Origin: an uncultured Coprococcus sp.
GTDB lineage: Bacteria > Bacillota > Clostridia > Lachnospirales > Lachnospiraceae
Assembly: GCA_947632705.1 (NCBI GenBank)
Contig: CANRQE010000013.1
Coordinates: forward strand, 1-51,378
Reading direction: 5' to 3'
Length of the DNA stretch: 51,378 bases
The notes beneath the pieces are model-generated. The model had not been told where the DNA came from. It searched no databases and was given only the letters and a program-made list of their open reading frames with translations. Below, one piece after another: positions 35,362 through 44,979 of this stretch (its first letter is position 1; the number at the start of each line of letters is the position of its first letter). A program made the translations under genes and the position numbers.

Positions 35362-36966
35362 TTACAGCTGAGGTCCTGCAGAAACCAGAGCCTTACCAGC
35401 ATCGTTGCCTTCGTATTTTGCAAAATTTTTAATAAATCTTCCGGCAAGATCCTTCGCTTTTTCTTCCCATTCTGAAGCATCTGCATAAGTATTACGAGGG
35501 TCCAGAATATTGGTATCTACGCCCGGAAGCTCCGTCGGAACTTCAATGTTAAAGTATGGAATCTTCTTTGTAGGTGCTTTTAAGATATCACCGTTCAAAA
35601 TTGCATCAATGATTCCACGGGTATCCTTGATGGAAATCCGCTTGCCGGTTCCGTTCCATCCTGTATTTACCAGATAAGCCTTAGCGCCGTTTGCTTCCAT
35701 CTTCTTAACAAGCTCCTCTGCATACTTTGTAGGATGCAGCTCCAGGAACGCCTGACCGAAGCAGGCCGAGAAGGTAGGAGTAGGCTCTGTAATGCCACGC
35801 TCAGTACCTGCAAGCTTAGCCGTGAATCCGGACAGGAAATAATACTGTGTCTGCTCCGGAGTCAGTACGGATACCGGAGGAAGTACACCAAAAGCATCTG
35901 CTGACAGGAAGATTACATTCTTAGCTGCCGGAGCTGCAGAAACAGGGCGTACAATCTTCTCAATATGATTAATCGGATATGATACACGGGTGTTTTCCGT
36001 TACACTCTTATCGTTAAAATCAATCTTACCTTCTGCATCCAATGTTACATTCTCAAGAAGCGCATTCCGCTTGATCGCATTGTAAATATCCGGCTCAGAT
36101 TCTTTATCAAGATTGATAACCTTGGCATAACATCCGCCTTCAAAATTAAATACGCCGTTGTCATCCCAGCCATGCTCGTCATCACCGATTAACAGACGCT
36201 TTGGATCCGTGGAAAGAGTCGTCTTACCGGTACCGGACAGACCAAAGAAGATTGCAGTGTTTTCACCGTTCATATCTGTGTTGGCGGAGCAGTGCATGGA
36301 AGCAATACCCTTTAACGGCAGATAATAATTCATCATGGAGAACATACCCTTCTTCATTTCACCGCCATACCAGGTATTCAGAATTACCTGCTCACGGCTG
36401 GTAATATTGAATGCAGCGACTGTCTCTGAATTCAGACCAAGCTCTTTATAATTCTCAGCCTTTGCCTTTGATGCATTGTAAACGACAAAATCCGGCTCGA
36501 AATCCTTCAGCTCTTCTTCGGAAGGCTGGATAAACATATTCTTTACAAAATGAGCCTGCCATGCAACCTCAACAATAAAACGGATTGCCATGCGGGTATC
36601 CTTATTTGCACCGCAAAAAGCATCTACAACAAACAATCTCTTATTAGAGAGCTCCTTCTTAGCGATATCCTTGATCACTGCCCAGGTTTCCTCTGTCATA
36701 GGATGATTGTCATTCTTGTACTCATCGGATGTCCACCACACGGTATCCTTGGAATTGGCGTCCATTACTATATACTTATCTTTTGGGGAGCGGCCCGTGT
36801 AAATACCGGTCATTACATTAACCGCACCAAGCTCGCTTACCTGGCCTTTTTCATAACCTTCCAGATCAGGCTTGGTCTCTTCCTCAAATAACAGCTCAAA
36901 AGAAGGGTTGTACACAATTTCTGTGGTTCCCGTAATGCCATATTTTGTTAAATCGATTTGTGCCAT
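35362..36966 (-). CDS. pckA: Phosphoenolpyruvate carboxykinase (ATP)
   Basis: 534-aa ATP-type PEPCK interconverting oxaloacetate and PEP. The kinase-1a loop [11 protein letters not shown], metal-binding ADEHG-like GDDEHGWDD and the substrate motif around [10 protein letters not shown] are all present, and the length is standard. In gut anaerobes it often runs toward oxaloacetate (CO2 fixation) for succinate or amino-acid synthesis; the direction here is not decidable. Start set at 36966 ([10 protein letters not shown]) behind GAGG; a longer open frame to 37005 lies in the leader. Single-gene unit with its own promoter and terminator. Confidence 0.97.
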   Translation of the reverse strand: MAQIDLTKYGITGTTEIVYNPSFELLFEEETKPDLEGYEKGQVSELGAVNVMTGIYTGRSPKDKYIVMDANSKDTVWWTSDEYKNDNHPMTEETWAVIKDIAKKELSNKRLFVVDAFCGANKDTRMAIRFIVEVAWQAHFVKNMFIQPSEEELKDFEPDFVVYNASKAKAENYKELGLNSETVAAFNITSREQVILNTWYGGEMKKGMFSMMNYYLPLKGIASMHCSANTDMNGENTAIFFGLSGTGKTTLSTDPKRLLIGDDEHGWDDNGVFNFEGGCYAKVINLDKESEPDIYNAIKRNALLENVTLDAEGKIDFNDKSVTENTRVSYPINHIEKIVRPVSAAPAAKNVIFLSADAFGVLPPVSVLTPEQTQYYFLSGFTAKLAGTERGITEPTPTFSACFGQAFLELHPTKYAEELVKKMEANGAKAYLVNTGWNGTGKRISIKDTRGIIDAILNGDILKAPTKKIPYFNIEVPTELPGVDTNILDPRNTYADASEWEEKAKDLAGRFIKNFAKYEGNDAGKALVSAGPQL

Positions 36967-37033
36967 CTTTTCTTCTACCTCTTTTCTTCTTTTATAGTTT
37001 TTCAACAGGGCTATATCCTGCTGCCTCTATGTT

Positions 37034-37061
37034 ATTATACATGAATAACCGATAAAATCAA
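37034..37061 (-). promoter_or_regulatory. Promoter of pckA
   Basis: Minus strand TTGATT (37056-37061), 16-bp spacer, TATAAT (37034-37039), about 68 bp before the start codon. Confidence 0.7.
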
Positions 37062-37102
37062 TAAAAAACAAATGAAAAATTGATAAATGAATACCGCCGC
37101 CG

Positions 37103-37939
37103 TCAATTATTAATTTTTGTAATGATAAGACTTCCGTCTTCCATCTGTTTAAAATGCACATTCCACTGATTGGCTCCGATAATATACTCCGAGCCGTCCT
37201 GATTTAGCCGCATTTCCGACAGAGCAGAAGTATTTACCGCATTTAACAGATGCTCGGTAAAGATGCTTTCCGGCGGGAGGGCCTGCAGCTCCCTTGCATT
37301 TCCTGCAGACTGACCGTTCCCTAACTGCTGTGGATATAACAGCATCTCCGACAGCGCCTCCGTATCCTGCCCCTGTATCACGGACACAATTTTCTCTGCA
37401 AAAGCGGCACGGGCGTCGTCCATATTCTGAATCACATCCGAACGCTCTGTGTAGTGATTCTCAAATATAACATTTGACAGAATCTCCCTCACAATATCAT
37501 CCTCCGCCGTAACATAAATATACAGAGAATAATGAATCTGTCCATCCTCCCAGAAAACAACTCTTCCCGGATCAAGCGTATAGATACTGGCAAAGCAGTC
37601 ATCGACTGACTCCAAAACCACATTCCCGTCACTTGTATTCGGAAAGCCCGCAAGCTCATATTCCGAATACACACTGGATCCTCTTAATTCACAATCCAGA
37701 CCGCCATAAACAAACTGCACTGACGCAATCTCATTCTGTATAATTTCATAAGTCTTGTCCGTTACCTTATCCCCGGCACCAATATCCAGCAGAAGTCCCA
37801 GCTGAATAAACTCTTCCGGCGAATCTACGGGTCCGTTTTGTATCACTTCGACTTTTTCCTCGATTTCCTGTTTTCCACATGCCGCAAATAAAAGCAACAT
37901 CATCATGACCAGACAAATCATAGAAATCCGTTTTCTCAT
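37103..37939 (-). CDS. Hypothetical lipoprotein
   Basis: 278-aa exported protein of unknown function. A lipoprotein signal peptide with lipobox LFAAC (Cys21) is followed by an acidic soluble domain. Start at 37939 (MRKRIS) because AAGAGG lies 8 bp upstream; the ATG two codons earlier is too close to it. Two half-domains seem to be present: one about 40-165, then a helical region with a segment (about 180-275) like small NTF2-type domains, seen only as a pattern. It is the last gene of the 46.9-37.1 kb envelope operon, 59 bp after the DUF1294 gene. Confidence 0.8.
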   Translation of the reverse strand: MRKRISMICLVMMMLLLFAACGKQEIEEKVEVIQNGPVDSPEEFIQLGLLLDIGAGDKVTDKTYEIIQNEIASVQFVYGGLDCELRGSSVYSEYELAGFPNTSDGNVVLESVDDCFASIYTLDPGRVVFWEDGQIHYSLYIYVTAEDDIVREILSNVIFENHYTERSDVIQNMDDARAAFAEKIVSVIQGQDTEALSEMLLYPQQLGNGQSAGNARELQALPPESIFTEHLLNAVNTSALSEMRLNQDGSEYIIGANQWNVHFKQMEDGSLIITKINN

Positions 37940-37998
37940 TGTCATATCCTCTTTTTTTCATATTTCTTTCGATATCCTTATGACATCGGGCTGCCTGT

Positions 37999-38313
37999 TT
38001 ACCATCTGCAAAGAAAGATCACAATCAACACATCCAGCAAAAAGCAGATTGGCACTCCTGCCAGAAATTTTATCCGCTTTGTTTTGTGATGAAACACAAA
38101 CATTGCCGTATATGCGCCGATTCCTCCGCCCGCAAGAGCCGCCCCGAGGAGCTCCGCCTCTGGTATCCTCCGCTTTACGGATCGTCCTGTTTTTTTATCC
38201 TTGCCGGCAGCTGCTTTTTTCTTATCTATTCCATACATAATAAATGCAAGTATGTTGACTAACAGCAGATAAATCGTCCATACCGGCCAGTATGTCTTCA
38301 ATAAATCACTCAT
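37999..38313 (-). CDS. DUF1294 membrane protein
   Basis: 104-aa integral membrane protein of the DUF1294 family. TM segments lie near 10-27 and 82-102, with a less hydrophobic Gly-rich one between (55-75). The family marks MYGIDKKKA, RRIPEAELL, GGGIGA and HHKTKRIKF are all visible. Function is unknown; homologs in other bacteria are sometimes fused to a cold-shock domain. It starts 9 bp after the L,D-transpeptidase stop, so it is co-transcribed with it. Confidence 0.9.
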   Translation of the reverse strand: MSDLLKTYWPVWTIYLLLVNILAFIMYGIDKKKAAAGKDKKTGRSVKRRIPEAELLGAALAGGGIGAYTAMFVFHHKTKRIKFLAGVPICFLLDVLIVIFLCRW

Positions 38314-38322
38314 AATGATCCC

Positions 38323-40236
38323 CTAATGACATCCGTTTGCCCTGCACTTGCTCTGTACATTCGGGTCCGTCGGATCCCATGTATGCCAGGAAGGCAGCTT
38401 CACTGCTTCCGGCTTCGGAAACGGTCCTTCCTCCGAGCTTCTGAAAATTGTTACCTTTGTACCTACCTTACAATTATCATACAGCCATTTTGCATCACCC
38501 GCTGTCAGTCTGACACAGCCATGGGAGCATGTCGTTCCCAGATTATTATACGCACTGACGCTCAGATTCATATTATCATTTTCACTGTTATAATACACGG
38601 AATGAAACAGTACATTACCGCAAATATGTGTACACCACTGTCCCCAGCACGGACCGATCAGCTCATTCCATCTGTACTTTCCGAGCGTGTAGAAGGTTCC
38701 GATCGGAGTCTCGTTCCCACCTGAGCATACGAACGCTTTTACCGGTATGATATATCCCTTGTCCCCATCCTTCGCATATACTGTTACAACATTCAGCTGC
38801 TGATTCACTTCTATTTCATAGGAATCCTGCTTTCCGATAATCGCATCTACATCCAGAAGCCGCTTACCGTCATTGCCAAAATAAAACTTATATCCGTTGA
38901 CATATTTCCATTCCCGCTTCAGCATGACTCCCTTGTTATCAAAATAATACTGGTTTCCGTCGATATCGGCATATCCTCTTGCAATTCTTTTATTTCCCTG
39001 TACATAGTATCTCTTATTCTTCACATTATACCAGCCCTGCTTCGTAACCCACTTGCCGTCAAGCCCAAAGAGATAATAAGATCCGCCAACAATCGCTGCG
39101 CCCTTTGTCAATGCACCATAGCTGTTATAATAGTATTTGATGCCTTCCGGCGTTGTATACAGTCCCTGATATGGCCTTCCGTTGCTTCTGAAGCGGTAAT
39201 GCAGTCCATTGACCGTAGCGGTTCCGCCTGCAAGCTGTCCCTGGCTGTTGAAATAATAATAATATTTCGAACCCTTGACCGTATGCGCCCCTTTATAAGC
39301 CTTTCCGTCACTGCCGATAAAATAATTCTTTCCGTTATATTTGATCCATTTATATCTGTGCATTGCACAGGAGTTTGAAAAATAGTAATAGTCATTTCCT
39401 ATTTTTTTGATTCCGTCATGATAGGCTCTTCCGTTATTTCCAAAATAATACGTTACCGTTCCGATCTTTTTGAAACAGTTTTTTTGCATAACTGCATTCT
39501 GATCAAAATAATATTTATCTGCTCCGATCTTTGCAAATCCTGTCTGCGCTGTACCGTTTCCTGTAAAATAATATTTTTTCCCGTTTACAACAACCGGCGT
39601 ATTCTTTGCCATAACACAATTCGGTGCAAAATAATACTTTTTCCCGTTAATCGTACATAATCCTTTTTTTGCCGCATATGTTTTCCGGTCAAAATAATAA
39701 GTCTTATTATTGGAAGTCACAAATCCCGTCTGAACAACACCTGTCGTTCTGTCAAAAAAACATTTTTCCGTCCCTACATATTGCAGCCCTTTCTTCGCAC
39801 GGCAGGTTTCATCATCAAAATAATAGGTTTTTCCTGCTACCGTTTTCCAGCCTCTGACAGCCGCACCCTTATGCTTCTTATCGGCACTGTCGAAGAAATA
39901 AGAATTACCGTTCACGGTAACCAGTCCATAAGCCAGATAACCGTTCTGATCAAAATAGTAATAATATGGCGTACCGGATCCTGCGGCATTCTGCTCACTC
40001 TCGTCCACAATCTCCATCAACCGGTCTGCAACCGGCTTCCCCTCAACATAATACTGTCTTTTTTCACCCGGTCCGATGATCCATCCGTCCTGCTGTTCCG
40101 GTTCATATCCCGCATCACCCGGAGTGGCTGTATCTCTTATACTCTTTTCTTCCATCGCCTGCGCACGAACCCCTGACAGACCTGCTGTCAATAAAATCCC
40201 CATTAACAATATCACAGTATAAATCATCTTTTTCAT
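38323..40236 (-). CDS. L,D-transpeptidase with about 18 wall-binding repeats
   Basis: 637-aa exported enzyme. After a signal peptide (cut near residue 27) come about 18 aromatic repeats of the choline/glucan-binding type (NGKKYYF-, GNKYYFDxxG-like; about 90-460). A YkuD L,D-transpeptidase domain follows (about 473-600) with the catalytic motif SHGCVRL (Cys near 574) and the upstream His in VLFHSVYY. It should make 3-3 crosslinks in peptidoglycan or attach proteins, while the repeats hold it on the wall. The C-terminal tail adds a short Cys pair. Start set at the ATG at 40236, before the hydrophobic core. It lies 56 bp downstream of the SEDS gene in one operon. Confidence 0.93.
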   Translation of the reverse strand: MKKMIYTVILLMGILLTAGLSGVRAQAMEEKSIRDTATPGDAGYEPEQQDGWIIGPGEKRQYYVEGKPVADRLMEIVDESEQNAAGSGTPYYYYFDQNGYLAYGLVTVNGNSYFFDSADKKHKGAAVRGWKTVAGKTYYFDDETCRAKKGLQYVGTEKCFFDRTTGVVQTGFVTSNNKTYYFDRKTYAAKKGLCTINGKKYYFAPNCVMAKNTPVVVNGKKYYFTGNGTAQTGFAKIGADKYYFDQNAVMQKNCFKKIGTVTYYFGNNGRAYHDGIKKIGNDYYYFSNSCAMHRYKWIKYNGKNYFIGSDGKAYKGAHTVKGSKYYYYFNSQGQLAGGTATVNGLHYRFRSNGRPYQGLYTTPEGIKYYYNSYGALTKGAAIVGGSYYLFGLDGKWVTKQGWYNVKNKRYYVQGNKRIARGYADIDGNQYYFDNKGVMLKREWKYVNGYKFYFGNDGKRLLDVDAIIGKQDSYEIEVNQQLNVVTVYAKDGDKGYIIPVKAFVCSGGNETPIGTFYTLGKYRWNELIGPCWGQWCTHICGNVLFHSVYYNSENDNMNLSVSAYNNLGTTCSHGCVRLTAGDAKWLYDNCKVGTKVTIFRSSEEGPFPKPEAVKLPSWHTWDPTDPNVQSKCRANGCH

Positions 40237-40292
40237 AGCTTGCTGTATCCTTTCCATGATTCTTTATATTTGTCCGGTTTTTCTCCGAAAAA

Positions 40293-41537
40293 CTATTTTA
40301 ACCGGGAATACCTTCTCCGCACCTGTTGTCTTCTGATACCGAGCACAAGCCCGATTTCTATCAGGGTAAATAAAAGCGCCGTACCGCCATAGCTGATAAA
40401 CGGAAGCGACACACCCGTATTCGGGAAAAAATTGACGGCTACACATACATTTACAATAATCTGCAGAATAATATGCAGCATTACTCCGATCACTACCACA
40501 CTGCCATACAAATTTCTGGACTCTCTTACGATCACGAACATCTGATACAAAAGGTATCCAAACATGATAAACAGTATAATAACGCCAACCAGCCCCAGCT
40601 CTTCACATATAATGGAAAAAATCATATCATTCTGCGCTTCCGGAATATTGGAAAGCTTCTGTGTTCCGTTTCCCAGTCCCTTTCCCAGAAGTCCGCCGCT
40701 CCCGATTGCATATAAAGACTGTATCGGCTGATATCCAATACCGCTTGCGTATCGTTCCGGATCCAGCCATCCGAAAAATCTCTGAATCTGATAAGGATAA
40801 TTCTCCAGCTCTGAAGGAAGCGGCATGGTTCGTTTGAGCCAGACAATCAGCAAAGTCAGTCCGACCAGTCCGACTCCGATCATAATAAAATGCGGCTTCA
40901 TATTACTGCTGACAATCATAGTCAGAAAAAAGACCATCATCAGCAATATCAAGGCACTGCTCAGATTAGAAGAAATAAACAGAATCATTCCTGCCTGCAC
41001 CGCCACCAGAGCCCATAAGGTCCAAATGATTTTTGCATTATGGATAACCTTCCAGTTCTTACTGATAAAATGTGCCATAAAAATAATCATACATACTTTG
41101 GTTATATCTGCAACCTGTACCTGAATCCCAAATAAATTCAACCATCTGGTCGCTCCATGGGAAGATTTTCCCAGACCTGTCCGCAGCAGCAGAATAAATC
41201 CGATGGACGCAAAATATATGAGCCATGGAATCTTTTTATAATTAAACAATTTATAAGGAATACACATGGCTGCCACCAATCCCAACAGACCCACAGTGAT
41301 ATTAATCAGTTGTTTTTTAAAATAAAAGGCCGGATCATAATTACAATCCGCACTGATAGAACAGTTAAAGCTCGATGCACTGAAAATCATGACCAGACCA
41401 AATGCCAGCAGAAAGATAACCGCAATCATGATCTTAATTTCCACACCGGAGGTATATACTATTTCCGTTTCTTCTACCTGCCTGATATTGCCTGACTGAA
41501 TGTCCCGAGCAGAATTTCTTGTCCTCTGTGTACTCAT
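40293..41537 (-). CDS. FtsW/RodA/SpoVE-family SEDS glycosyltransferase
   Basis: 414-aa polytopic membrane protein with about 10 TM helices. It has the SEDS signatures FSASSF after TM1, GLGNGTQKLSNIPEAQNDMI in outline, and NTGVSLPFISYGG near the end. SEDS proteins polymerise lipid II into glycan strands, normally with a class B PBP. No PBP gene is next to it; instead an L,D-transpeptidase follows. A hydrophilic N-tail of about 33 residues (Arg/Glu-rich) precedes TM1. Division, elongation or spore-cortex role cannot be told from sequence alone; the FtsW/SpoVE type fits best. Confidence 0.92.
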   Translation of the reverse strand: MSTQRTRNSARDIQSGNIRQVEETEIVYTSGVEIKIMIAVIFLLAFGLVMIFSASSFNCSISADCNYDPAFYFKKQLINITVGLLGLVAAMCIPYKLFNYKKIPWLIYFASIGFILLLRTGLGKSSHGATRWLNLFGIQVQVADITKVCMIIFMAHFISKNWKVIHNAKIIWTLWALVAVQAGMILFISSNLSSALILLMMVFFLTMIVSSNMKPHFIMIGVGLVGLTLLIVWLKRTMPLPSELENYPYQIQRFFGWLDPERYASGIGYQPIQSLYAIGSGGLLGKGLGNGTQKLSNIPEAQNDMIFSIICEELGLVGVIILFIMFGYLLYQMFVIVRESRNLYGSVVVIGVMLHIILQIIVNVCVAVNFFPNTGVSLPFISYGGTALLFTLIEIGLVLGIRRQQVRRRYSRLK

Positions 41538-41561
41538 ATCGTAAATCTGCCTTTCTGTGAA

Positions 41562-42881
41562 CTATTCCTTTAAAAGATCTGAAAAGAAAGAATATGCTGA
41601 AATGATATCCATATCCAACAGATTCAGATTTTCATTTCTCTCAGGATTTTCGATGTCTTTTACCTCTGTCCCAAAATAATAGACAACACCTGTTTCATTT
41701 TGCAGTTCTATATATCTTCCTTTCTCATACCCTGTAATGTCCATAGAATAGAGAACCGGTTTCTCTCCGTCATCTATTCTGACACTGACCGTGTCATCCT
41801 CAAAAGTATAGGTCAGGCTCTTTTCCTGCACTTCGCCTTCTGCCGTCCGGTTCGTATATGTATATTCCATCGCAGGAGATCCATCCACTGATATATCATC
41901 CTTTCGGACTGTTATTTCATTCCCTGCAGCATCCTGCATATGAAATTCCACCTCATCACACAGATAATCTCCGCCCAGAAAATTCAGCTCTATATCAAGC
42001 TGGTCCTCTGTAAGATCTTCACCGTATATGCTGACCAGCTGACCCTTATGATTAACGGCAAAATACAGATACAAATCCTGCATCTGTTCCGCTTCGTTAT
42101 CTGCCATCTCAAACAATTCGTCCAGCGTATATCCGGAAACTGCTTCTACAATCCCGTTTATTCTTTCTCCCGTAGAAAAGGATATCTCATAGCAATCCTG
42201 AATATACTCCGCAAGATCCTTTGCATTAAATACAATCTGATAAACCTGACATCTTACTTTTTTTCCGTTCACGGTAAATAGTTCTTTATCAAGTCGCTCG
42301 GACTCCAGCCCCAAGAAAACATCCTTTGTCCGTTCATACAGCCGGTCAAATACATTACTGTCCTTTTCCGCCGTACCGGAAAGCGCCTCCATCAGATCAA
42401 CATAGATACCCGCTCCCGTCTTCCAGTCCTCCGGTGCAATATCAGAAAGGAGCTTCAGAAAATCCGGCATGGTCTCGGCCATATGATCCGCATAATCAAT
42501 CCGGATGCTCCGATCCTTCGCAGCAAGCACCGATGTCTCGGCATCCACATAAAACTGCGCATCCAGCGACAGCGTATCGGAAATCTCCATATCCGCAAAC
42601 ATCAAAAACCTCTGCTGCTCCTTATTTCTGCGTACGCCTAACCGGCTGTCTCCATAGTTCACCTCAAAATCATAATTTCCGTCAATAATTCCTGACAACA
42701 TATCATATCCGCCATATTGACGGTCAATTCCGGATTCCCTGGCAGTAGACAAAGTATTGACCATCGCATCCACCACCTGAACCTGCGGCAAAAACAGAAA
42801 ATGCAGAATAACGGCTGCCGTTCCAAGCAAAGCAGCAAACACAATAACTGTAATGATGATTCCTTTTTTCTTCTTTTTCAA
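41562..42881 (-). CDS. Hypothetical membrane-anchored exported protein
   Basis: 439-aa protein of unknown function. A lysine-rich cytoplasmic N-end and one TM (about 8-28) lead to a large acidic extracytoplasmic part without Cys-rich or catalytic motifs that I can name; alternating strands and helices suggest a beta-rich surface domain. Start set at TTG 42881, because GGAGGG lies 7 bp upstream of it; the GTG at 42896 falls on top of that site. It begins 18 bp after the 85-aa gene and ends 24 bp before the SEDS gene, firmly inside the operon. Confidence 0.75.
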   Translation of the reverse strand: MKKKKKGIIITVIVFAALLGTAAVILHFLFLPQVQVVDAMVNTLSTARESGIDRQYGGYDMLSGIIDGNYDFEVNYGDSRLGVRRNKEQQRFLMFADMEISDTLSLDAQFYVDAETSVLAAKDRSIRIDYADHMAETMPDFLKLLSDIAPEDWKTGAGIYVDLMEALSGTAEKDSNVFDRLYERTKDVFLGLESERLDKELFTVNGKKVRCQVYQIVFNAKDLAEYIQDCYEISFSTGERINGIVEAVSGYTLDELFEMADNEAEQMQDLYLYFAVNHKGQLVSIYGEDLTEDQLDIELNFLGGDYLCDEVEFHMQDAAGNEITVRKDDISVDGSPAMEYTYTNRTAEGEVQEKSLTYTFEDDTVSVRIDDGEKPVLYSMDITGYEKGRYIELQNETGVVYYFGTEVKDIENPERNENLNLLDMDIISAYSFFSDLLKE

Positions 42882-42899
42882 CGTTCTGCCCTCCACCGT

Positions 42900-43157
42900 C
42901 TAACGATCCAAAACCTGCTGTCTGTTCCGGTTAATCCAGTCTGCGGCCTCGCACAGACCTTCCTCGGAAAAAGGAAAACTACAATGGATTTTCTGTTCAT
43001 CAGGAGTCGCCTCAAAACAAAATGGCTCCGGCCATATATAAGCGGTCAGCATCTCCGGCTCCGTTTTTGTGATCATATACCGGATTCCCCTGTCACTTCC
43101 CTTAAAAGGTCTCTTCTTATAAAACTCAAACGCTAAAAGCGCTTCTCTTGTAACCAT
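42900..43157 (-). CDS. Hypothetical 85-aa protein
   Basis: Small, apparently cytoplasmic protein with many aromatic residues (FEFYKKRPFKG, YIWPEPFCFE, FPFSEEG) and no TM or signal peptide. I do not recognise a function. Ribosome site GAGGG lies 5 bp before the ATG, and spacings of 13 bp (upstream gene) and 18 bp (downstream gene) show it is a real member of the operon. Confidence 0.75.
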   Translation of the reverse strand: MVTREALLAFEFYKKRPFKGSDRGIRYMITKTEPEMLTAYIWPEPFCFEATPDEQKIHCSFPFSEEGLCEAADWINRNRQQVLDR

Positions 43158-43170
43158 CTATACCCTCTTA

Positions 43171-44940
43171 TTACTTCGTCAGTGTAAATGTATACTTTTC
43201 AACCAGAATCCCCGAATCGGTATTATAAACATAAAGAACCGCTTCACCTGCAATGCCTGCATCCGGCTCAATACTGACCCAGGTTCCGTAATTGGATTTT
43301 ACAGATTCAAAGCTGATCTCATTGCTCTTTGTTCCGTCAGAATAGACAACATACGCTTTCAGGTTCATGACTGCCTCTTCATCCTGTTCATTCAAAAAGA
43401 TCGTATGGACATATGCCGTACTTCCAAGATCGATACTGTCGGACAAATTATCAAAATCATCTTCTGCATGATTGACAAAGGAACCGACCGTCCAGCCGCA
43501 CAGCTTCTGATAATCCTCCAGAGCCGTGCCGTAATTGGCATATTTCAGATCACATAAATATTCCATTGTCAGCGAATCACTGCTTTCAAAATGCGATTCG
43601 ATATACGCCGCCTTATTCTTTCTGATCGAGGCTCCGACATCAGAACCCTTCACAAGCTCATAATATTCAACCGCTCCCTGATAATCCTCATCATTTTCGC
43701 ATTTTCTTGCCATACTTATATAACAGTTATCAATATCTTTTGAGCAGTCCTTATAATCTGCATCCACCTGCTCAAAATATTCAAGCGCCGTCTCATAATC
43801 AGCATTGTCATAACAGGATACGGCATAATAATAGATACACTCATCTGCCCGGCTCTCATAATCCGAATACTCTGATAAGATAAAATAATCATAAGCATCC
43901 AGATACTCTCCTTCTGCCGCATATGCCTCCGCCTGAGAATAATAGCACTGTTTGATCATATCATCCGCATCCTGATAACCCTCCGCATTTGTAAAACAGG
44001 TAACGGCAGACTCATAGTCGCCATTTTGCATATAATCAACACCCTGATCATAATAGCACTCCTTAATCCTGTCTTTTGCATCACTGTATGTATCCGCCTG
44101 TGCAAAGGCATCCATTGCTGCCTCAAACTGTCCCTGATCCAGCAGACTTTCTGCATAATGGTAATAACATTCCTGTGCTTTTTCAGCAGCATCCTCATAT
44201 TGGCTTTCCGCTGCCTTCCGGAAATATTCCGCCGCCTGACCGTAATCCCTCTGTTCCATCAGTGAAGCAGCATATTCATAGTACGCTCCCCCGTTTACCA
44301 TGGTTTCTGAATCCTTAAAGCTTCCAAGCTCGGTAAAAAGCTCCATTGCATCCTCAATGTCGCCCCGTTCAAGCTCTTCCTGCGCTTTATTATAATTTAA
44401 GAACTTCGGAACAAATATAACCGCAGCGATACCCGCCGCTATCAGTATCACAAGCGGAATTACAATCAATGCAACCTTTTTGCCGGTCCCCATTTTCTTT
44501 TTCTGTTTTGCCTTAGGCGGTTTTCCGGCCGGTGCCGGTTTCTGCGGCGCCCCCATTGGCGGCATCCCATTTGGCGCTCCGCCCTGTCTTCCCATCATCG
44601 GCGTCCCATTTGGCATTCCGGGCTGCGGCATACCGTTCGGCATCCCCATCGGCGGCACCCCGCCTTGCATATTTCCTGCCGGTTTGTCAGTATCAAATAT
44701 TTTCTCACCCGGATCCAGAAAAACCGTCTTTTGCTCATCAGCGTCCAAATCATTTCCGCCTGTCAACACGGTTGTCCCTTCATCCTCGCTGTCCTGCTCC
44801 GTTACAGTCGGATCTGCATCATCGGATGTCAGATTTTGTACTTTTTCAGGCTCCGGCTGCTCTTTAAAAAACTGCCTGCCGCATACCGGACATATCTGTG
44901 TGCCTTCTTCCAATATGTTTCCACAAATATCACAAATCAT
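43171..44940 (-). CDS. Zinc-ribbon / TM / TPR-like repeat protein
   Basis: 589 aa. An N-terminal zinc ribbon (C3, C6, C17, C20) is followed by an acidic segment with TTVL (56-59) and TVFL (72-75), a Gly/Pro/Met-rich linker (91-135), a Lys patch and one TM (about 156-177). Then come about seven TPR-like helical repeats of 32-35 residues with recurring CYY/YYA (184-430) and a C-terminal beta-rich domain (about 465-589). By charge the ribbon should be inside and the repeats outside. Probable scaffold in the envelope operon. Ribosome site AGGAGG, 39 bp after the FHA gene. Confidence 0.85.
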   Translation of the reverse strand: MICDICGNILEEGTQICPVCGRQFFKEQPEPEKVQNLTSDDADPTVTEQDSEDEGTTVLTGGNDLDADEQKTVFLDPGEKIFDTDKPAGNMQGGVPPMGMPNGMPQPGMPNGTPMMGRQGGAPNGMPPMGAPQKPAPAGKPPKAKQKKKMGTGKKVALIVIPLVILIAAGIAAVIFVPKFLNYNKAQEELERGDIEDAMELFTELGSFKDSETMVNGGAYYEYAASLMEQRDYGQAAEYFRKAAESQYEDAAEKAQECYYHYAESLLDQGQFEAAMDAFAQADTYSDAKDRIKECYYDQGVDYMQNGDYESAVTCFTNAEGYQDADDMIKQCYYSQAEAYAAEGEYLDAYDYFILSEYSDYESRADECIYYYAVSCYDNADYETALEYFEQVDADYKDCSKDIDNCYISMARKCENDEDYQGAVEYYELVKGSDVGASIRKNKAAYIESHFESSDSLTMEYLCDLKYANYGTALEDYQKLCGWTVGSFVNHAEDDFDNLSDSIDLGSTAYVHTIFLNEQDEEAVMNLKAYVVYSDGTKSNEISFESVKSNYGTWVSIEPDAGIAGEAVLYVYNTDSGILVEKYTFTLTK

Positions 44941-44979
44941 TGCAAATCCTCCTATTATTACTTTTTATATCTTACTTTG

